A stretch of 64,000 nt of DNA from Bog-473 sp963850095 (GCA_963850095.1 CAWKJX010000004.1:496001-560000); one strand, 5' to 3'. Positions 29,339 to 39,705 are shown, counted from the first letter of the stretch. Numbers and translations: made by a program. The notes: generated from the sequence alone by a model not told the origin.

Positions 29339-31885
29339 GTGCGCGCTCCGCTCAGCTGGCTCCGTGACTTCGCCCCGTTCCCCGACGACGTCGGGGCGCT
29401 GCGGGCCGCGCTCGACGACCTGGGTCTGGTGGTCGAGACGGTCGAGCACGTGGGGGAGGGGCTGGGCGACGTCGTGGTCAGCCGCGTGCTCGAAATCGAC
29501 GCCATCAAGGGGGCGGACAAAATCCGCCGCGTCGTGGTCGACGCCGGTGGCGGCTCCGAGCCGATCGACATCGTGTGCGGCGCCTGGAACTTCGAGGTGG
29601 GGGACCGGGTCCCGCTGGCGCCGGTCGGGGCCATCCTGCCCGGCGGCTTCGAGATCTCACGCCGCAAAATGCGTGGCGTCACCTCCAACGGCATGCTCTG
29701 CTCGGGACGCGAGCTCGGGCTCTCCGACGACGGGGCCGGGCTGCTGATCCTGGGCGACGAAGCGCCGGGCGAGCCCGGGACCCCGCTCATGGAGGCGCTC
29801 GGGCTCGTGCCCGACGTGGTCCTCGACATCACCGTCGAGGGCAACCGCCCCGATGCCTGGTCCATGACGGGCATCGCCCGGGACCTGGCGGCGCGCCTCG
29901 GGCTGCCGTTCTCGGCCCCGGAACCGCCGGCGCCCCCGGCCGGTGGCGTGCCGGTGGAGTCGTTGGCCTCGGCCAGCGTGGAGTCGCTCGACCTGTGCCC
30001 GCGCCTCACGGTGAGCGTGTTGCGCGGCGTCGTGGTGGCACCGTCTCCCCAGTGGATCGCCCGCCGGCTGCTCCTGGCCGGCATGCGTCCCATCAACAAC
30101 GTGGTCGACGCCTCCAACTACGTCATGCTCGAGCTGGGTCAGCCCACCCACCCCTACGACCTGTCGCGGTTGCCCGGGCGCGGCCTGAGCGTGCGCCGCG
30201 CCCGACCGGGCGAGACGGTCGAGACGCTCGACGGGGTGGCCCGCACCGTCGGGGTGCGGGGCCGCAGCCTGGGCGACACCGGAGAGGACTGCCTCATCTG
30301 CGACGCCGAGGGGACGCCGGTCGGGATCGCCGGCATCATGGGCGGCGACTCGTCGGGGACCCTCGACACCACGACCGAAGTGCTGCTCGAAGCGGCGTAC
30401 TTCACGCCGATGGCCATCGCGCGCACGTCCAAGCGCCTCGGCCTGCGGACCGAGGCCTCGGCCCGCTTCGAGCGCGGCACTGACCCATGGGGGATCGAGC
30501 CGTCGGTGGCGCGCTTCTGTCAGCTGCTCGGCGAGAGCGTGCCGGGCCTGCAGGTGGCCGACGGCATGCTCGACGTGCGGGGCGAGGTGCCCGAGCCCTT
30601 CGTCGTCTCGGTCCCGGTGGCCAGGGTGCACAGGCAAATCGGCGTCGAGCTCTCGAGCGAGGAGATCGCCCGGCTCATCGGCCCTATCGGGTTCGAGGTG
30701 CTCGAGCACGACAGCGCCGGTGACGGATCGGTGCTGACGGTCCTGGTGCCCACCAACCGGCCCGACGTGCGGCCGGAGCCCTACGGGGTGGACGACGTCA
30801 TTGAGGAGGTCGCCCGCACGTTCGGCTACTCGAACGTGCCCCGCCACGTGCCGACCTGGCCCCAGCCGGGTCGCCTGAACGACCTGCAGCGGTCCCGCCG
30901 TGTGCTCAAGGACGTCATGCTCGGGCTCGGCGCCTCCGAGGGCTGGACCGACACCTTCGTGTCGGCGGTCGCCCACGCCGATCTCGGCCTGACCGGAGAG
31001 GCGGTGCGGGTCAGCAACCCGCTCGACGCCGAGAAGCCCTACCTGCGCCGCTCGCTCCTGCCCGGTCTTCTCAACGCCTTGTCCTACAACGCCGATCGCC
31101 GGCAGGGTGAGATCCGCCTCTTCGAGGATGGTGTGGTGTTCTCACACCCGAGCGAGGGGCATCCACGCCTGGTCGAACGGGCCGGCGCCGGCGGCACCGA
31201 GACGGCCGAGCTGCCCGGCGAGCGCGAGCTGCTCTGTGCGGTCTTCGCCCGCGACGAGGACGACGCGCGCAGCGCCGCGGCGGCCTGGCACGTGATCGCC
31301 GAGGCGTTCCGCCTCGACGGCGTGCGCTTCGTACCTCCCGGAGGCGGAGGCGGCACGCCGCCCCTGCCGGGACTGCACCCGACCCGCTCCGCTCACTTGG
31401 TCGCCCACGGCGCGGGTGGGAGCACCGTCTCCATCGGCGCCGTGGGCGAGGTCGATCCGGGCGTCGCCACGACGTTCGGGCTGACCAGGACGGCCGGCGG
31501 CATGACGTCGGCCCGCCGCATCGGCTGGCTCGAAGTCGACCTCGGCCTCCTCTTCGACGAGACGCAGGTGCGCCGTCGTCTGACGGTGGGTGGCGCCGTC
31601 AGCCGTTTCCCGTCCTCCGACATCGACCTGGCCTTGGTGGTCGAGGACCGGCATCCGGCGGACGTCGTAGCCGATGCGTTGCGGGCGGCCGCCGGCGACC
31701 AGCTCGAGTCGGTCCATCTCTTCGACGTCTACCGGGGAGCCGGGATCGCCGAAGGGTCGCGCAGCCTGGCCTACCGCCTGCGGTTCTGCGCGCCCGACCA
31801 CACGTTGACCGACGAGGAGGTCGGTGAGCTGCGCGCCGCCTGCATCGGAGCGGTCGAGCAGGAATTCGGGGCCATCCTCCGCTGA
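29339..31885 (+). CDS. pheT: Phenylalanyl-tRNA synthetase beta subunit
   Basis: PheT supplies tRNA binding and editing. Domains follow the standard order: a short N-terminal region (RAPLSWLRDFAPFPDDVGAL), an EMAP/OB tRNA-binding domain (residues about 40-150), the B3/B4 editing domain, B5 with its DNA-binding-like fold, the catalytic-like core, and the C-terminal anticodon-binding FDX-ACB domain (SRFPSSDIDLALVVEDRHPA). The length is 848 residues. The start is GTG 29339, preceded by GAAAGAA. Confidence 0.96.
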   Translation: MRAPLSWLRDFAPFPDDVGALRAALDDLGLVVETVEHVGEGLGDVVVSRVLEIDAIKGADKIRRVVVDAGGGSEPIDIVCGAWNFEVGDRVPLAPVGAILPGGFEISRRKMRGVTSNGMLCSGRELGLSDDGAGLLILGDEAPGEPGTPLMEALGLVPDVVLDITVEGNRPDAWSMTGIARDLAARLGLPFSAPEPPAPPAGGVPVESLASASVESLDLCPRLTVSVLRGVVVAPSPQWIARRLLLAGMRPINNVVDASNYVMLELGQPTHPYDLSRLPGRGLSVRRARPGETVETLDGVARTVGVRGRSLGDTGEDCLICDAEGTPVGIAGIMGGDSSGTLDTTTEVLLEAAYFTPMAIARTSKRLGLRTEASARFERGTDPWGIEPSVARFCQLLGESVPGLQVADGMLDVRGEVPEPFVVSVPVARVHRQIGVELSSEEIARLIGPIGFEVLEHDSAGDGSVLTVLVPTNRPDVRPEPYGVDDVIEEVARTFGYSNVPRHVPTWPQPGRLNDLQRSRRVLKDVMLGLGASEGWTDTFVSAVAHADLGLTGEAVRVSNPLDAEKPYLRRSLLPGLLNALSYNADRRQGEIRLFEDGVVFSHPSEGHPRLVERAGAGGTETAELPGERELLCAVFARDEDDARSAAAAWHVIAEAFRLDGVRFVPPGGGGGTPPLPGLHPTRSAHLVAHGAGGSTVSIGAVGEVDPGVATTFGLTRTAGGMTSARRIGWLEVDLGLLFDETQVRRRLTVGGAVSRFPSSDIDLALVVEDRHPADVVADALRAAAGDQLESVHLFDVYRGAGIAEGSRSLAYRLRFCAPDHTLTDEEVGELRAACIGAVEQEFGAILR

Positions 31886-32065
31886 CCGGTGGTCGAGTCG
31901 ACGCCTCGCCGCGCCATGCCCACGCTCACGCTCATGCCCTCGCCCCCCTCAGTTCTTGGCCGATTCGCCTGAGCCCGGACCGACTCATCCCGGCGTGTGG
32001 CGGGAATCGATCCCTCCAGCCGGGTGTTCGACAGGTGTGGGCGACAGCAGGGTGACGGTGAACTC

Positions 32066-33073
32066 GTGACGAAGGTGGGGCTCTCCATCCTGGACCTGGC
32101 GCCGATCAGGCGGGGTCAGACCGCGGGCGAGACCTTCGCCGCCAGCGTCGTGCTGGCACGGAGGGCGGAAGTGCTGGGCTACGAACGGGTCTGGTACGCC
32201 GAGCACCACAACATCGCGAGCATCGCCTCGTCGGCCACCAGCGTGCTCATCGCGCACGTCGGGGCCCAGACGACGACGATCCGACTCGGAGCCGGCGGGG
32301 TGATGTTGCCCAATCACGCACCACTGATCATCGCCGAACAGTTCGGCTCGTTGGCGGCCATGTACCCGGACCGGATCGACCTCGGGCTGGGTCGGGCCCC
32401 GGGGTCGGATCAGAACACAATGTACGCGTTGCGCCGGGATCCACGCTCGGCCGACACCTTCCCGCAGGACATACTCGAGCTGCAGGGCTACCTCGGCGAG
32501 AGCACCCGGGTGCGTGGCGTCGATGCGGTGCCGGGGAAGGGCTCCCACGTCCCGCTCTACATCCTGGGATCGTCGCTCTTCGGCGCCAAGCTGGCCGCGG
32601 CCCTGGGGTTGCCGTACGCCTTCGCCTCGCACTTCGCGCCGGCCGAGCTCGAGGCAGCCCTCAAGTTCTACCGAGAGGAGTTTCGTCCGTCCGAGCAGCT
32701 GGACCGGCCCTACGTGATGGCCGGCATCAACGTGATCGCCGCCGACAGCGCCGCCGAGGCCGGTGAGCAGCTCCGGGGCATCAGGCGGATGCGAGCGGTG
32801 AGCCACCACGCGCGGCAGTTGGGTCTCGAGGCGCATGAGGTGACCGACGAGCAGGCCGACCGACTGCTCGCAGCGGGCGCGGCGGCGCAGGTGGACCACA
32901 TGTTGACCTACACCGCGGCCGGCACGCCGCGAGAGGTGATCGACTACGTGAACGGTTTCGCTCTGTCCACGGGCGCTGACGAGCTGATCACGGTCCACCA
33001 ATCCACGTCGATCGAAGGCCGTTTGCGCTCGGTCACCCTTCTGGCGGAGGCCGCGAACAGCGTCACGGCGTAA
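32066..33073 (+). CDS. Luciferase-like (LLM class) flavin-dependent oxidoreductase
   Basis: The 335-residue protein matches the group 1 luciferase-family oxidoreductases: it begins VGLSILDLAPIRRGQTAGE and includes RVWYAEHHNIASIASSATSV and RIDLGLGRAPGSD. These enzymes use reduced flavin from a separate reductase to oxygenate a substrate; many remain uncharacterised. GTG 32066 places the start right before the first conserved strand. It stands alone between pheT (180 bp gap with no clear feature) and the GNAT pair. Confidence 0.85.
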   Translation: MTKVGLSILDLAPIRRGQTAGETFAASVVLARRAEVLGYERVWYAEHHNIASIASSATSVLIAHVGAQTTTIRLGAGGVMLPNHAPLIIAEQFGSLAAMYPDRIDLGLGRAPGSDQNTMYALRRDPRSADTFPQDILELQGYLGESTRVRGVDAVPGKGSHVPLYILGSSLFGAKLAAALGLPYAFASHFAPAELEAALKFYREEFRPSEQLDRPYVMAGINVIAADSAAEAGEQLRGIRRMRAVSHHARQLGLEAHEVTDEQADRLLAAGAAAQVDHMLTYTAAGTPREVIDYVNGFALSTGADELITVHQSTSIEGRLRSVTLLAEAANSVTA

Positions 33074-33183
33074 CGGAGCGGCGCGAAGAGCGTTCCCCGT
33101 AGTGCCCCGCCGTCCCGCTGCGCCCCGCCGGGTCCGCTGCGCCCGTCTCCGCCGATCGGCCCGGGCCGTGGCATCGTGGTCGG

Positions 33184-34225
33184 GTGGAGGTACGAGAGAT
33201 CGATCCGTACGATGAGGGAGCGCTGGCCGAATGGCACTCCGTGCTCGAGGCCGTCGACAAGGAGCTGTGGCCGAACCTGAGCGGCTGGACCCGGCGCGAC
33301 ATCGAGGCCTTCGCTCGCTTCAAGGGGACCAGCCGACGGTTCGCCCTGTTGGCCGCGGGCGAACCCGACGGGCCTATTCTCGGCGTGGGCCTCATGGAGT
33401 TCCCGCTCCGTGACAACCTCCACGGCGTCGAAATCACGGTCGCCGTCCACCCGTCCCAGCGCCGCCGTGGCGCGGGGAGCTGCCCTCGTCGAGCGCATGG
33501 GCGAACTGGCCCGGGCCGACGGCCGCCGCGTCCTCAACATCCTCGTCGACGTGCCCTTGGCCCAGGTCGACACGCACCCCTCCTCGTACTTCGGGCCCAA
33601 GCTCGGCTTCGAGTCGACGTTGTCGGGCAACAGCCGCATCCTCGACGTGCCGGTGGACCCGGCCCGGCTGGACGTGTTGCGCCAGGACGTGGCGACGGCG
33701 CGCCACGCCGCGGACTACACGACGCTCACGTTCGAGGATCCGTGGCCCGAGGAGTTCGTCGGAGACGAGTGCGAGCTGCTGCGGGTCATGTCGACCGACG
33801 AGCCGGCGGGCGACGGAGAACGGGAGGAGGAAGTCTGGGACGCCGATCGTCTGGCGGAGAACGACGAGATCCGCCGCGTCCGGGGCGTGGCGAAGCTGAC
33901 GGCGGTCGCCCGGCACGAGCCGACGGGTCGTCTCGTCGCCCTGAGCGAAATCGGCGTGGCCGACGACACGCCCGACCAGGCCTGGCAGCAGATCACGGTG
34001 GTCCACCCCGAACACCGGGGACACCGCCTCGGCCTGGCCGTCAAAATCGCCAACCTCGACTTCCTGGCCGAGCGGGCGCCCCACGTGCGCTTCATCGTCA
34101 CGGGTAACGCCAAGGTGAACGCACCGATGATCGCCGTCAACGACATGCTCGGCTTCAAGATCAACGGCGAAGGTCGGTTCTGGCAGAAGCACCTGGCCCG
34201 GGACACCTCTTCGGCGGCGCCATGA
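33184..34225 (+). CDS. Double-GNAT acetyltransferase-like protein, frame interrupted once
   Basis: Two GNAT-like halves are visible. The first has the acetyl-CoA loop region HPSQRRRG-GAALVERM, and the second has VVHPEHRGHRLGLAVKIANL and ends VNDMLGFKINGEGRFWQKHL. A one-base break near 33472, in a GGCGCGGGG run within the first acetyl-CoA loop, separates the N-terminal 97 residues from the rest. The corrected length is 346 residues. It is paralogous to the next gene and overlaps it by ATGA. Substrate unknown; it sits just before the arginine operon, which may be coincidence. Confidence 0.75.
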
Positions 34226-35253
34226 CCGTCGGCGTGATCGACGTCGCCGCCCTCGATCCCTCCGACGGGGCAGCCTTCGACGAGTGGTTCGTGCTCTGGC
34301 ACCAGACGGACCTGGAGCGCTGGCCCGACGGCCCGGGGTGGCAACGCGAGGAGCGCCGGGCCATGGCGCTCGACCGCGACGGCCCGGAGGACAACCGCTG
34401 TCTGTTCGCTCGCCGGGTCGGCGCCGGCGCCCCGGTCGGCGTCGGCAATCTCAAGATGTTCCGCCACGAGAACCGGCACCTGGCCCGGCTCGAGGTGCGC
34501 GTCCCCGCCGAACTGCGCCGCCAGGGGATCGGCACCGCGCTGGTCGAGGCGGCGGCGCGCCTGGCCCGCGCCAACGGGCGGAGCGAGTTGGCCGGCATGG
34601 ACGAGACCCCGGTCCGGGTCGACTTCGTCGACGCCACGGAACCGTTCGCCCGTCATCTGGGATTCTCGGTCGTCCAGCAGATGGTGCGCCGGTGCATCGG
34701 GCTGCCCCTCGACCCGTCCCACGAGAGCGCCCTGCGCCGGCATCCCGACGCCGCACCCGCCGGCTACAGCCTCCATACCTGGGGCGACCGCTGGCCCGAC
34801 CATTACATCGAGGACCGCTGCGAGCTCGGACGTCGCATGTCGACGGACGTCCCGACGGGCGAGCTCGAGCTCGATGAGGAGGTCTGGGACATCGCCCGCG
34901 TCCGGGCCCTCGAAGCCGGTCTGCAGGCGCAGAACCGGGCCAAGGTGACGACGGCGGCGCGCCACGACGAGACCGGGCGCCTCGTGGCCTTCACCGAGAT
35001 CGCCGTCCCGCTCGGCGCCCCCGAGTCGGCCTGGCAGCACGACACCCTCGTGATGCGGGAACACCGCGGCCACCGCCTGGGCTTCGCCGTGAAGGTGGCC
35101 AACCTGTGGGCCGTGGCCGAGCGCCATCCCGAGGTCCGCCGGATCAACACCTGGAACGCCGCCGACAACGAGCACATGATCGCCGTGAACGACGCCATCG
35201 GCTTCGAGGTCACGGCCTCTTCGAGGTACTGGCACAAGACGCTCGACGCCTGA
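34222..35253 (+). CDS. Double-GNAT acetyltransferase-like protein
   Basis: This 343-residue protein is intact and similar to its upstream neighbour throughout, with shared landmarks such as RRMSTDVPTGELELDEEVWD (the neighbour has RVMSTDEPAGDGEREEEVWD). Two acetyl-CoA binding loops are seen: RVPAELRRQGIGTALVEAAA and VMREHRGHRLGFAVKVANLW. The C-terminus is VNDAIGFEVTASSRYWHKTL. The tandem arrangement suggests duplication. The acceptor substrate is unknown; actinobacterial relatives with two GNAT domains include mycothiol synthase, but specific residues for that role were not identified. Confidence 0.83.
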   Translation: MTVGVIDVAALDPSDGAAFDEWFVLWHQTDLERWPDGPGWQREERRAMALDRDGPEDNRCLFARRVGAGAPVGVGNLKMFRHENRHLARLEVRVPAELRRQGIGTALVEAAARLARANGRSELAGMDETPVRVDFVDATEPFARHLGFSVVQQMVRRCIGLPLDPSHESALRRHPDAAPAGYSLHTWGDRWPDHYIEDRCELGRRMSTDVPTGELELDEEVWDIARVRALEAGLQAQNRAKVTTAARHDETGRLVAFTEIAVPLGAPESAWQHDTLVMREHRGHRLGFAVKVANLWAVAERHPEVRRINTWNAADNEHMIAVNDAIGFEVTASSRYWHKTLDA

Positions 35254-35275
35254 GCCCGGCCCCTCCCTGGCTGCA

Positions 35276-35303
35276 CGCATGAATATGCGAATTTATGTAT
35301 AGT
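35276..35303 (+). promoter_or_regulatory. Candidate ARG-box-like operator and -10 box of the arg operon
   Basis: An AT-rich island (CATGAATATGCGAATTTATG at about 35278-35297) stands out in this GC-rich sequence and resembles an imperfect ArgR operator with TGAAT and ATTTA half-sites. TATAGT (35298-35303) follows directly as a -10 box and ends 6 nt before the argC ATG. ArgR, encoded within the same operon, is the expected repressor. A clear -35 box is absent. Confidence 0.55.
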
Positions 35304-35309
35304 GATGCG

Positions 35310-36338
35310 ATGAAAGTCGGGATCGCCGGGGCCTCGGGCTACACGGGGACCGAGCTGCTGCGCCTCCTGGCCGGGCATCCGCAGTTCGAAGTGGCCGTGG
35401 CCACCGCCCATTCCCACGCCGGGCTCCCGGTCGGCGGGCACACGCCCTCCCTCCGGGCCGCCTACCCCGACCTGGTCTACGAGGACACCAGCCTCGCCGC
35501 CCTCGACGGCCTCGACCTGGTCTTCTGCGCCCTGCCCCACGGCGCGTCGCAGAAGTTCGTGCCCGAGTTGCGGTCCGGGGTGGGCTGCATCGTCGACCTG
35601 GCCGCCGACTTTCGGCTCCACGACGCCGCGCTGTACCCGCAGTGGTACGGCGAGGCGCACGCCGCGCCCGCGCTGCTGGCCGACGCCGTCTACGGGCTGC
35701 CCGAGCTCTTCCGCCCGGCCCTGCCCGGCGCCACCCTGGTGGCGGCGGCCGGCTGTTACCCGACGGCGGCCGGGCTCGCCCTGGCTCCGCTCGTGCGCGC
35801 CGGCCTGGTCGAGCCCCACGGCATCGTGGTCGATGCCGCCTCGGGCGTCTCGGGTGCGGGTCGCGGCCTCAAGGAGTCGCTGCACTTCGGGACGGTGGAC
35901 GAGGACTTCACCGCCTACGGCCTGTTGACGCATCGCCACACCCCCGAAATGGAGCAGATCCTCGGCGCCCAGGTCATCTTCACCCCGCATCTCGTCCCCA
36001 TGGTGCGCGGCATCCTCGCCACCTGTTACGCCCGCCCGAGCCGAGCGGCCGGCGCCGGCACCCTGACGACGGCCACCGTGCTCGACGCGCTGCACGAGGC
36101 CTATGACGACGAGCCCTTCGTCGTGGTCACCGACGATCCACCGTCGACCAAGGCCACGGCAGGGTCCAACACCGCCCACGTCACGGCGCGCGTGGACGAG
36201 CGCACGGGCTGGGTCGTCTCACTCGGCGCGCTCGACAATCTCGTCAAGGGCGCGTCGGGCCAGGCCATCCAGTGCGCCAACGCGGCCCGCGGCCTGGCCG
36301 AGACCACCGGCCTCCCGGTCGCCGGAATGTACCCATGA
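35310..36338 (+). CDS. argC: N-acetyl-gamma-glutamyl-phosphate reductase
   Basis: ArgC reduces N-acetylglutamyl phosphate with NADPH. The N-terminus KVGIAGASGYTGTELLRLL is the NADP-binding fold; the active-site cysteine is in VAAAGCYPTAAGLAL. At 342 residues it is normal. ATG 35310 is chosen over ATG 35295 because it directly opens the Rossmann strand and lies 6 nt after a good -10 box. It heads the operon argCJBDFRGH; its stop overlaps argJ by ATGA. Confidence 0.96.
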   Translation: MKVGIAGASGYTGTELLRLLAGHPQFEVAVATAHSHAGLPVGGHTPSLRAAYPDLVYEDTSLAALDGLDLVFCALPHGASQKFVPELRSGVGCIVDLAADFRLHDAALYPQWYGEAHAAPALLADAVYGLPELFRPALPGATLVAAAGCYPTAAGLALAPLVRAGLVEPHGIVVDAASGVSGAGRGLKESLHFGTVDEDFTAYGLLTHRHTPEMEQILGAQVIFTPHLVPMVRGILATCYARPSRAAGAGTLTTATVLDALHEAYDDEPFVVVTDDPPSTKATAGSNTAHVTARVDERTGWVVSLGALDNLVKGASGQAIQCANAARGLAETTGLPVAGMYP

Positions 36339-37505
36339 GCATCACCGCAGCGGAAGGATTCGTGGCCGTGGGGGGATCGGCCGGTATCAAGGCCAACGAT
36401 GCGCTCGACGTCGCCGTCGTCGCCACCACGGACGGCCGCGCCGTGCCGGCCGCCGGCGTGTTCACCTCCAACCTGGCCGCGGCCGCGCCGGTGCAGGTCA
36501 GCCGGGCCCACCTCTCGACCACGCGAGGCCGGGCGGCCGGCGTCATCCTGACGTCGGGCAACGCCAATGCCGCCACCGGTGAACCCGGCCGCCATGCGGC
36601 GCTGCGCCTGTGCTCCGTCGTGGCCGACGGTATCGGCGCCACCTCCGACGAAGTCCTCGTCTGCCAGACCGGCCTCATCGGCATCCCGTTCCCGATCGAG
36701 GTGGTCGAGCCCCGGGTGAGCGGCATCGTCGAAGCGCGTGGAGGTGGTGCCGACGATGCCGCGCGCGCGGCCCGCGCCATCCTGACCACCGACACCGTGC
36801 CCAAGGAGGTGGTGGTCGCCGGCGACGGCTTCACCGTGGGCGGCATGGCCAAGGGGGCCGCCATGCTGGCGCCCAACATGGCCACCATGCTGGCCGTGTG
36901 CACGACGGACGCCGCCGTGGACCCCGAGACCCTGCACCGGGCGTTGGCGGCCGCCGTCACCGACTCGTTCAACGCCATCACCGTCGACGGCTGCACCTCC
37001 ACCAACGACACGGTGCTGGTGCTGGCCAGCGGCCGCGGGGCCAGCCCTACGCCCGACGCGCTGGCCGACGCGCTCACCGAGGCCTGCCGCTCCCTGGCCG
37101 AGCAGATGGTGAACGACGCCGAGGGCGCCACCAAGGTGGCCCACGTCTGCGTCCGCGGGGCCGAGAGCGACGCCAGCCGCGGATGCGGCCGCGCGCAAGG
37201 TGGCCGATTCCATGCTCGTGCAGTGCTCGCTGTTCGGCCAGGACCCGTACTGGGGCCGGGTCGTCTCCGAGCTCGGCTCGGCCGGCACGCCCTTCGACAT
37301 CGACCGGGTCTCGGTGGCCTACGGCGGTGTGGTGGTGTGCGCGGGCGGGGTGGCGGCCGCGCACGATGCCGGGGCGGTGGCGGCCCACATGGCCGGGCGG
37401 CACATCGAAATCGACTGCGACCTCGGGCTCGGCTCGGGCCGGGCCGTCGTGCTCGGGACCGACCTCGGCTACGGCTACATCGACGAGAACAAGACGACGT
37501 CATGA
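36335..37505 (+). CDS. argJ: Glutamate N-acetyltransferase (ornithine acetyltransferase), frame interrupted once
   Basis: ArgJ transfers the acetyl group from N-acetylornithine to glutamate, making a cyclic pathway. The self-cleavage site is present in KGAAMLAPNMATMLAVC, where the Thr of MATML becomes the nucleophile of the beta chain. At about 37180 the frame moves by +1: before it reads VAHVCVRGAESDAS, after it DAAARKVADSMLVQCSLFGQ. Removing one base gives 389 residues, the normal size. Both chains are otherwise complete, so the break is likely an error. The stop overlaps argB by ATGA. Confidence 0.9.
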
Positions 37506-38437
37506 CGCCCGGCGCCGCTTCCGTGCCGCAGAAGGTCACCCGGGCCCAGAAGGCCGCCGCCGCCAAGACGGCGTCGGTCCTGGTGGAGGCCCTGCCCTAC
37601 ATCCGGCGCTTCCGGGGGAAGATCGTCGTCGTCAAGTACGGCGGCAACGCCCTGCATGCGTCGGGCGACGGCCGGGCCGGCACCGGCGGCGACGTGACCG
37701 ACGCGCTGGCCTCGTTCGCCCAGGACGTCGTCCTCATGCGGGCCGTCGGCATGCTGCCGGTGGTGGTGCACGGTGGCGGTCCGCAGATCGGCGAGCTCAT
37801 GGCGCGGCTGGGCAAGGAGACCGAGTTCCGCAACGGCCTGCGCGTGACGGATGCCGACACGCTCGACATCGCCCGCATGGTGCTGGTGGGCAAGGTGAAC
37901 CGCGACATCGTGTCGGCCATCAACGTGCACGGCCCGCTGGCCGTCGGCATGTCGGGCGAGGACGCCAAGCTGATCACGGCGGCCCAGACGCACGTCGACC
38001 TCGGCTTCGTGGGCAACGTGTCGGTGGTCGACCCGACCATGCTGGAGCGCCTGGTGGCCGAGGGGCTCATCCCGGTCGTGGCCACCATCGGGGCCGACGA
38101 GTCGGGCCAGGCCTACAACATCAACGCCGACACCGTGGCCGGCGCGCTGGCCGAGGCGCTCCAGGCGGAGAAGCTGATCTTCCTGACCGACATCGAGGGC
38201 CTGCGGGTGGTGGCCGACGATCCGAGCACGGTCATTCAGCAGGCCTCGCTCGAGGTCATCGACGAAATTGTGCGCAGCGGCGGCGTCCAGGGCGGCATGA
38301 TGCCCAAGGTGGAGGCGTGTGCGCGCGCCGTGCGGGGCGGGGTGAGCCGAGCCCACATCCTCGACGGCCGGGTGCCCCACGCCCTGCTGCTCGAGCTCTT
38401 CACCGACGCCGGGGTCGGCACCATGGTGATGCCGTGA
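37502..38437 (+). CDS. argB: N-acetylglutamate kinase
   Basis: ArgB phosphorylates N-acetylglutamate, usually the feedback-controlled step. Motifs: KYGGNALH (phosphate-binding Lys-Gly-Gly), VVVHGGGPQIGELM and the C-terminal GGVQGGMMPKVEAC. The length is 311 residues with an N-terminal helix (TRAQKAAAAKTASVLVEALP) of the kind that mediates hexamer formation and arginine inhibition in related enzymes. It overlaps argD by GTGA. Confidence 0.96.
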   Translation: MTPGAASVPQKVTRAQKAAAAKTASVLVEALPYIRRFRGKIVVVKYGGNALHASGDGRAGTGGDVTDALASFAQDVVLMRAVGMLPVVVHGGGPQIGELMARLGKETEFRNGLRVTDADTLDIARMVLVGKVNRDIVSAINVHGPLAVGMSGEDAKLITAAQTHVDLGFVGNVSVVDPTMLERLVAEGLIPVVATIGADESGQAYNINADTVAGALAEALQAEKLIFLTDIEGLRVVADDPSTVIQQASLEVIDEIVRSGGVQGGMMPKVEACARAVRGGVSRAHILDGRVPHALLLELFTDAGVGTMVMP

Positions 38438-39687
38438 CGACCCCGACCCCGACCCCGACCCCGACAACGCCACCCGCCCCGACCGCGACCCCGGGTCGCG
38501 AAGCGCTCATGCGCACCTACGCCGAGCCGCCGGCCACGTTCGTGCGCGGCCAGGGCACGCTGCTCTACGACGCGGAGGGTAAGAGCTATCTCGACTTCAT
38601 CACCGGCCTGGCCGTGGTGTCGCTCGGCCACGCCCACCCGGCGGTGGCCGACGCCGTGGCCGAGCAGGCCCGCACGCTGGCCCACGTGTCCAACCTGTAC
38701 GGCAACACGCTGGCTCCCGAGGTGGCCCGCACCATCGACCGGCTGATCAACGGCGGCACCGGCCAGGCGGGCGGGCAGGTCTTCTTCGCCAACTCGGGCG
38801 CCGAGGCCAACGAGTGCGCGCTCAAGTTGGCCCGGCGCTGGGCCGGGGGCGGGCGCCACGTCGTGATCTCGGCCGACAACTCGTTCCACGGCCGCACCCT
38901 GGCCACGCTGACCGCCACCGGCCAGCCGGAGAAGCAGGCCCCCTTCGTGCCGCTGCCCGAGGGGTTCGTGCACGTGCCCTACGACGACGTGGCCGCGCTC
39001 GACCAGGCGCTCGACCCCGACACCGTGGCCGGCGTCCTGCTCGAGCCGCTGCAGGGCGAGGGCGGGGTGATGGTGCCGAGCTCGGACTACCTCGGGGCCA
39101 TCCGGGCGTTGTGCACCGAGCGCAACGCCCTGCTCATGCTCGACGAGGTGCAGACCGGACTCGGCCGCACCGGGCACTGGTTCGCCTTTCAGGCCCAGGG
39201 CCTCCAGCCCGACGTGGTCACCATGGCCAAGGCGTTGGGCAACGGCATGCCGGTGGGCGCCTGCTGGGCCCGGGCCGAGGTGGCCGCCGCCTTCGGGCCG
39301 GGCGACCACGGCTCCACCTTCGGCGGCCAGCCGTTGGCGCTGGCCGCGGCCAGGGCCACCCTGGCCGTGATGGAGACCGAGGACGTGTGCGGCCGCGCCC
39401 AACGGGCCGGGGCTCACCTGAGCGCAGGGCTGGCCACGCTGCCCGGCGTCGTCTCGGTGCGCGGCGCCGGCCTGTTGCTGGCGGCCCAGCTCGATGCGCC
39501 GGTGGCCAAGGAGGCCAGTGCGTGGGCCCTGGAGCACGGCCTGCTGGTCAACGCCGTGCGGCCCGACGCCGTCCGCCTGGCCCCACCGTTGTTGGTCAGC
39601 GAGGACGAGCTGGACGACGCCCTGCGCATTCTCGGTGACGCCCTGGCCGCCGTGCGGGTGCCGCAGCGCGCGCCGGCACCGGAGTAG
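38434..39687 (+). CDS. argD: Acetylornithine aminotransferase
   Basis: ArgD is a PLP-dependent class III aminotransferase making N-acetylornithine. The PLP Lys is in MAKALGNGMPVGACWAR and the PLP-binding Asp in LLMLDEVQTGLGRTG; ANSGAEANECALKLAR is the phosphate-binding part. The protein is 417 residues. Its first 15 residues are a Thr-Pro repeat coded by ACCCCG units just after the GTG start, which is not part of the family. The start overlaps the argB stop. argF follows after 18 bp. Confidence 0.95.
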   Translation: MTTPTPTPTPTTPPAPTATPGREALMRTYAEPPATFVRGQGTLLYDAEGKSYLDFITGLAVVSLGHAHPAVADAVAEQARTLAHVSNLYGNTLAPEVARTIDRLINGGTGQAGGQVFFANSGAEANECALKLARRWAGGGRHVVISADNSFHGRTLATLTATGQPEKQAPFVPLPEGFVHVPYDDVAALDQALDPDTVAGVLLEPLQGEGGVMVPSSDYLGAIRALCTERNALLMLDEVQTGLGRTGHWFAFQAQGLQPDVVTMAKALGNGMPVGACWARAEVAAAFGPGDHGSTFGGQPLALAAARATLAVMETEDVCGRAQRAGAHLSAGLATLPGVVSVRGAGLLLAAQLDAPVAKEASAWALEHGLLVNAVRPDAVRLAPPLLVSEDELDDALRILGDALAAVRVPQRAPAPE

Positions 39688-39705
39688 GAGGAGTAGACCG
39701 GGCCC

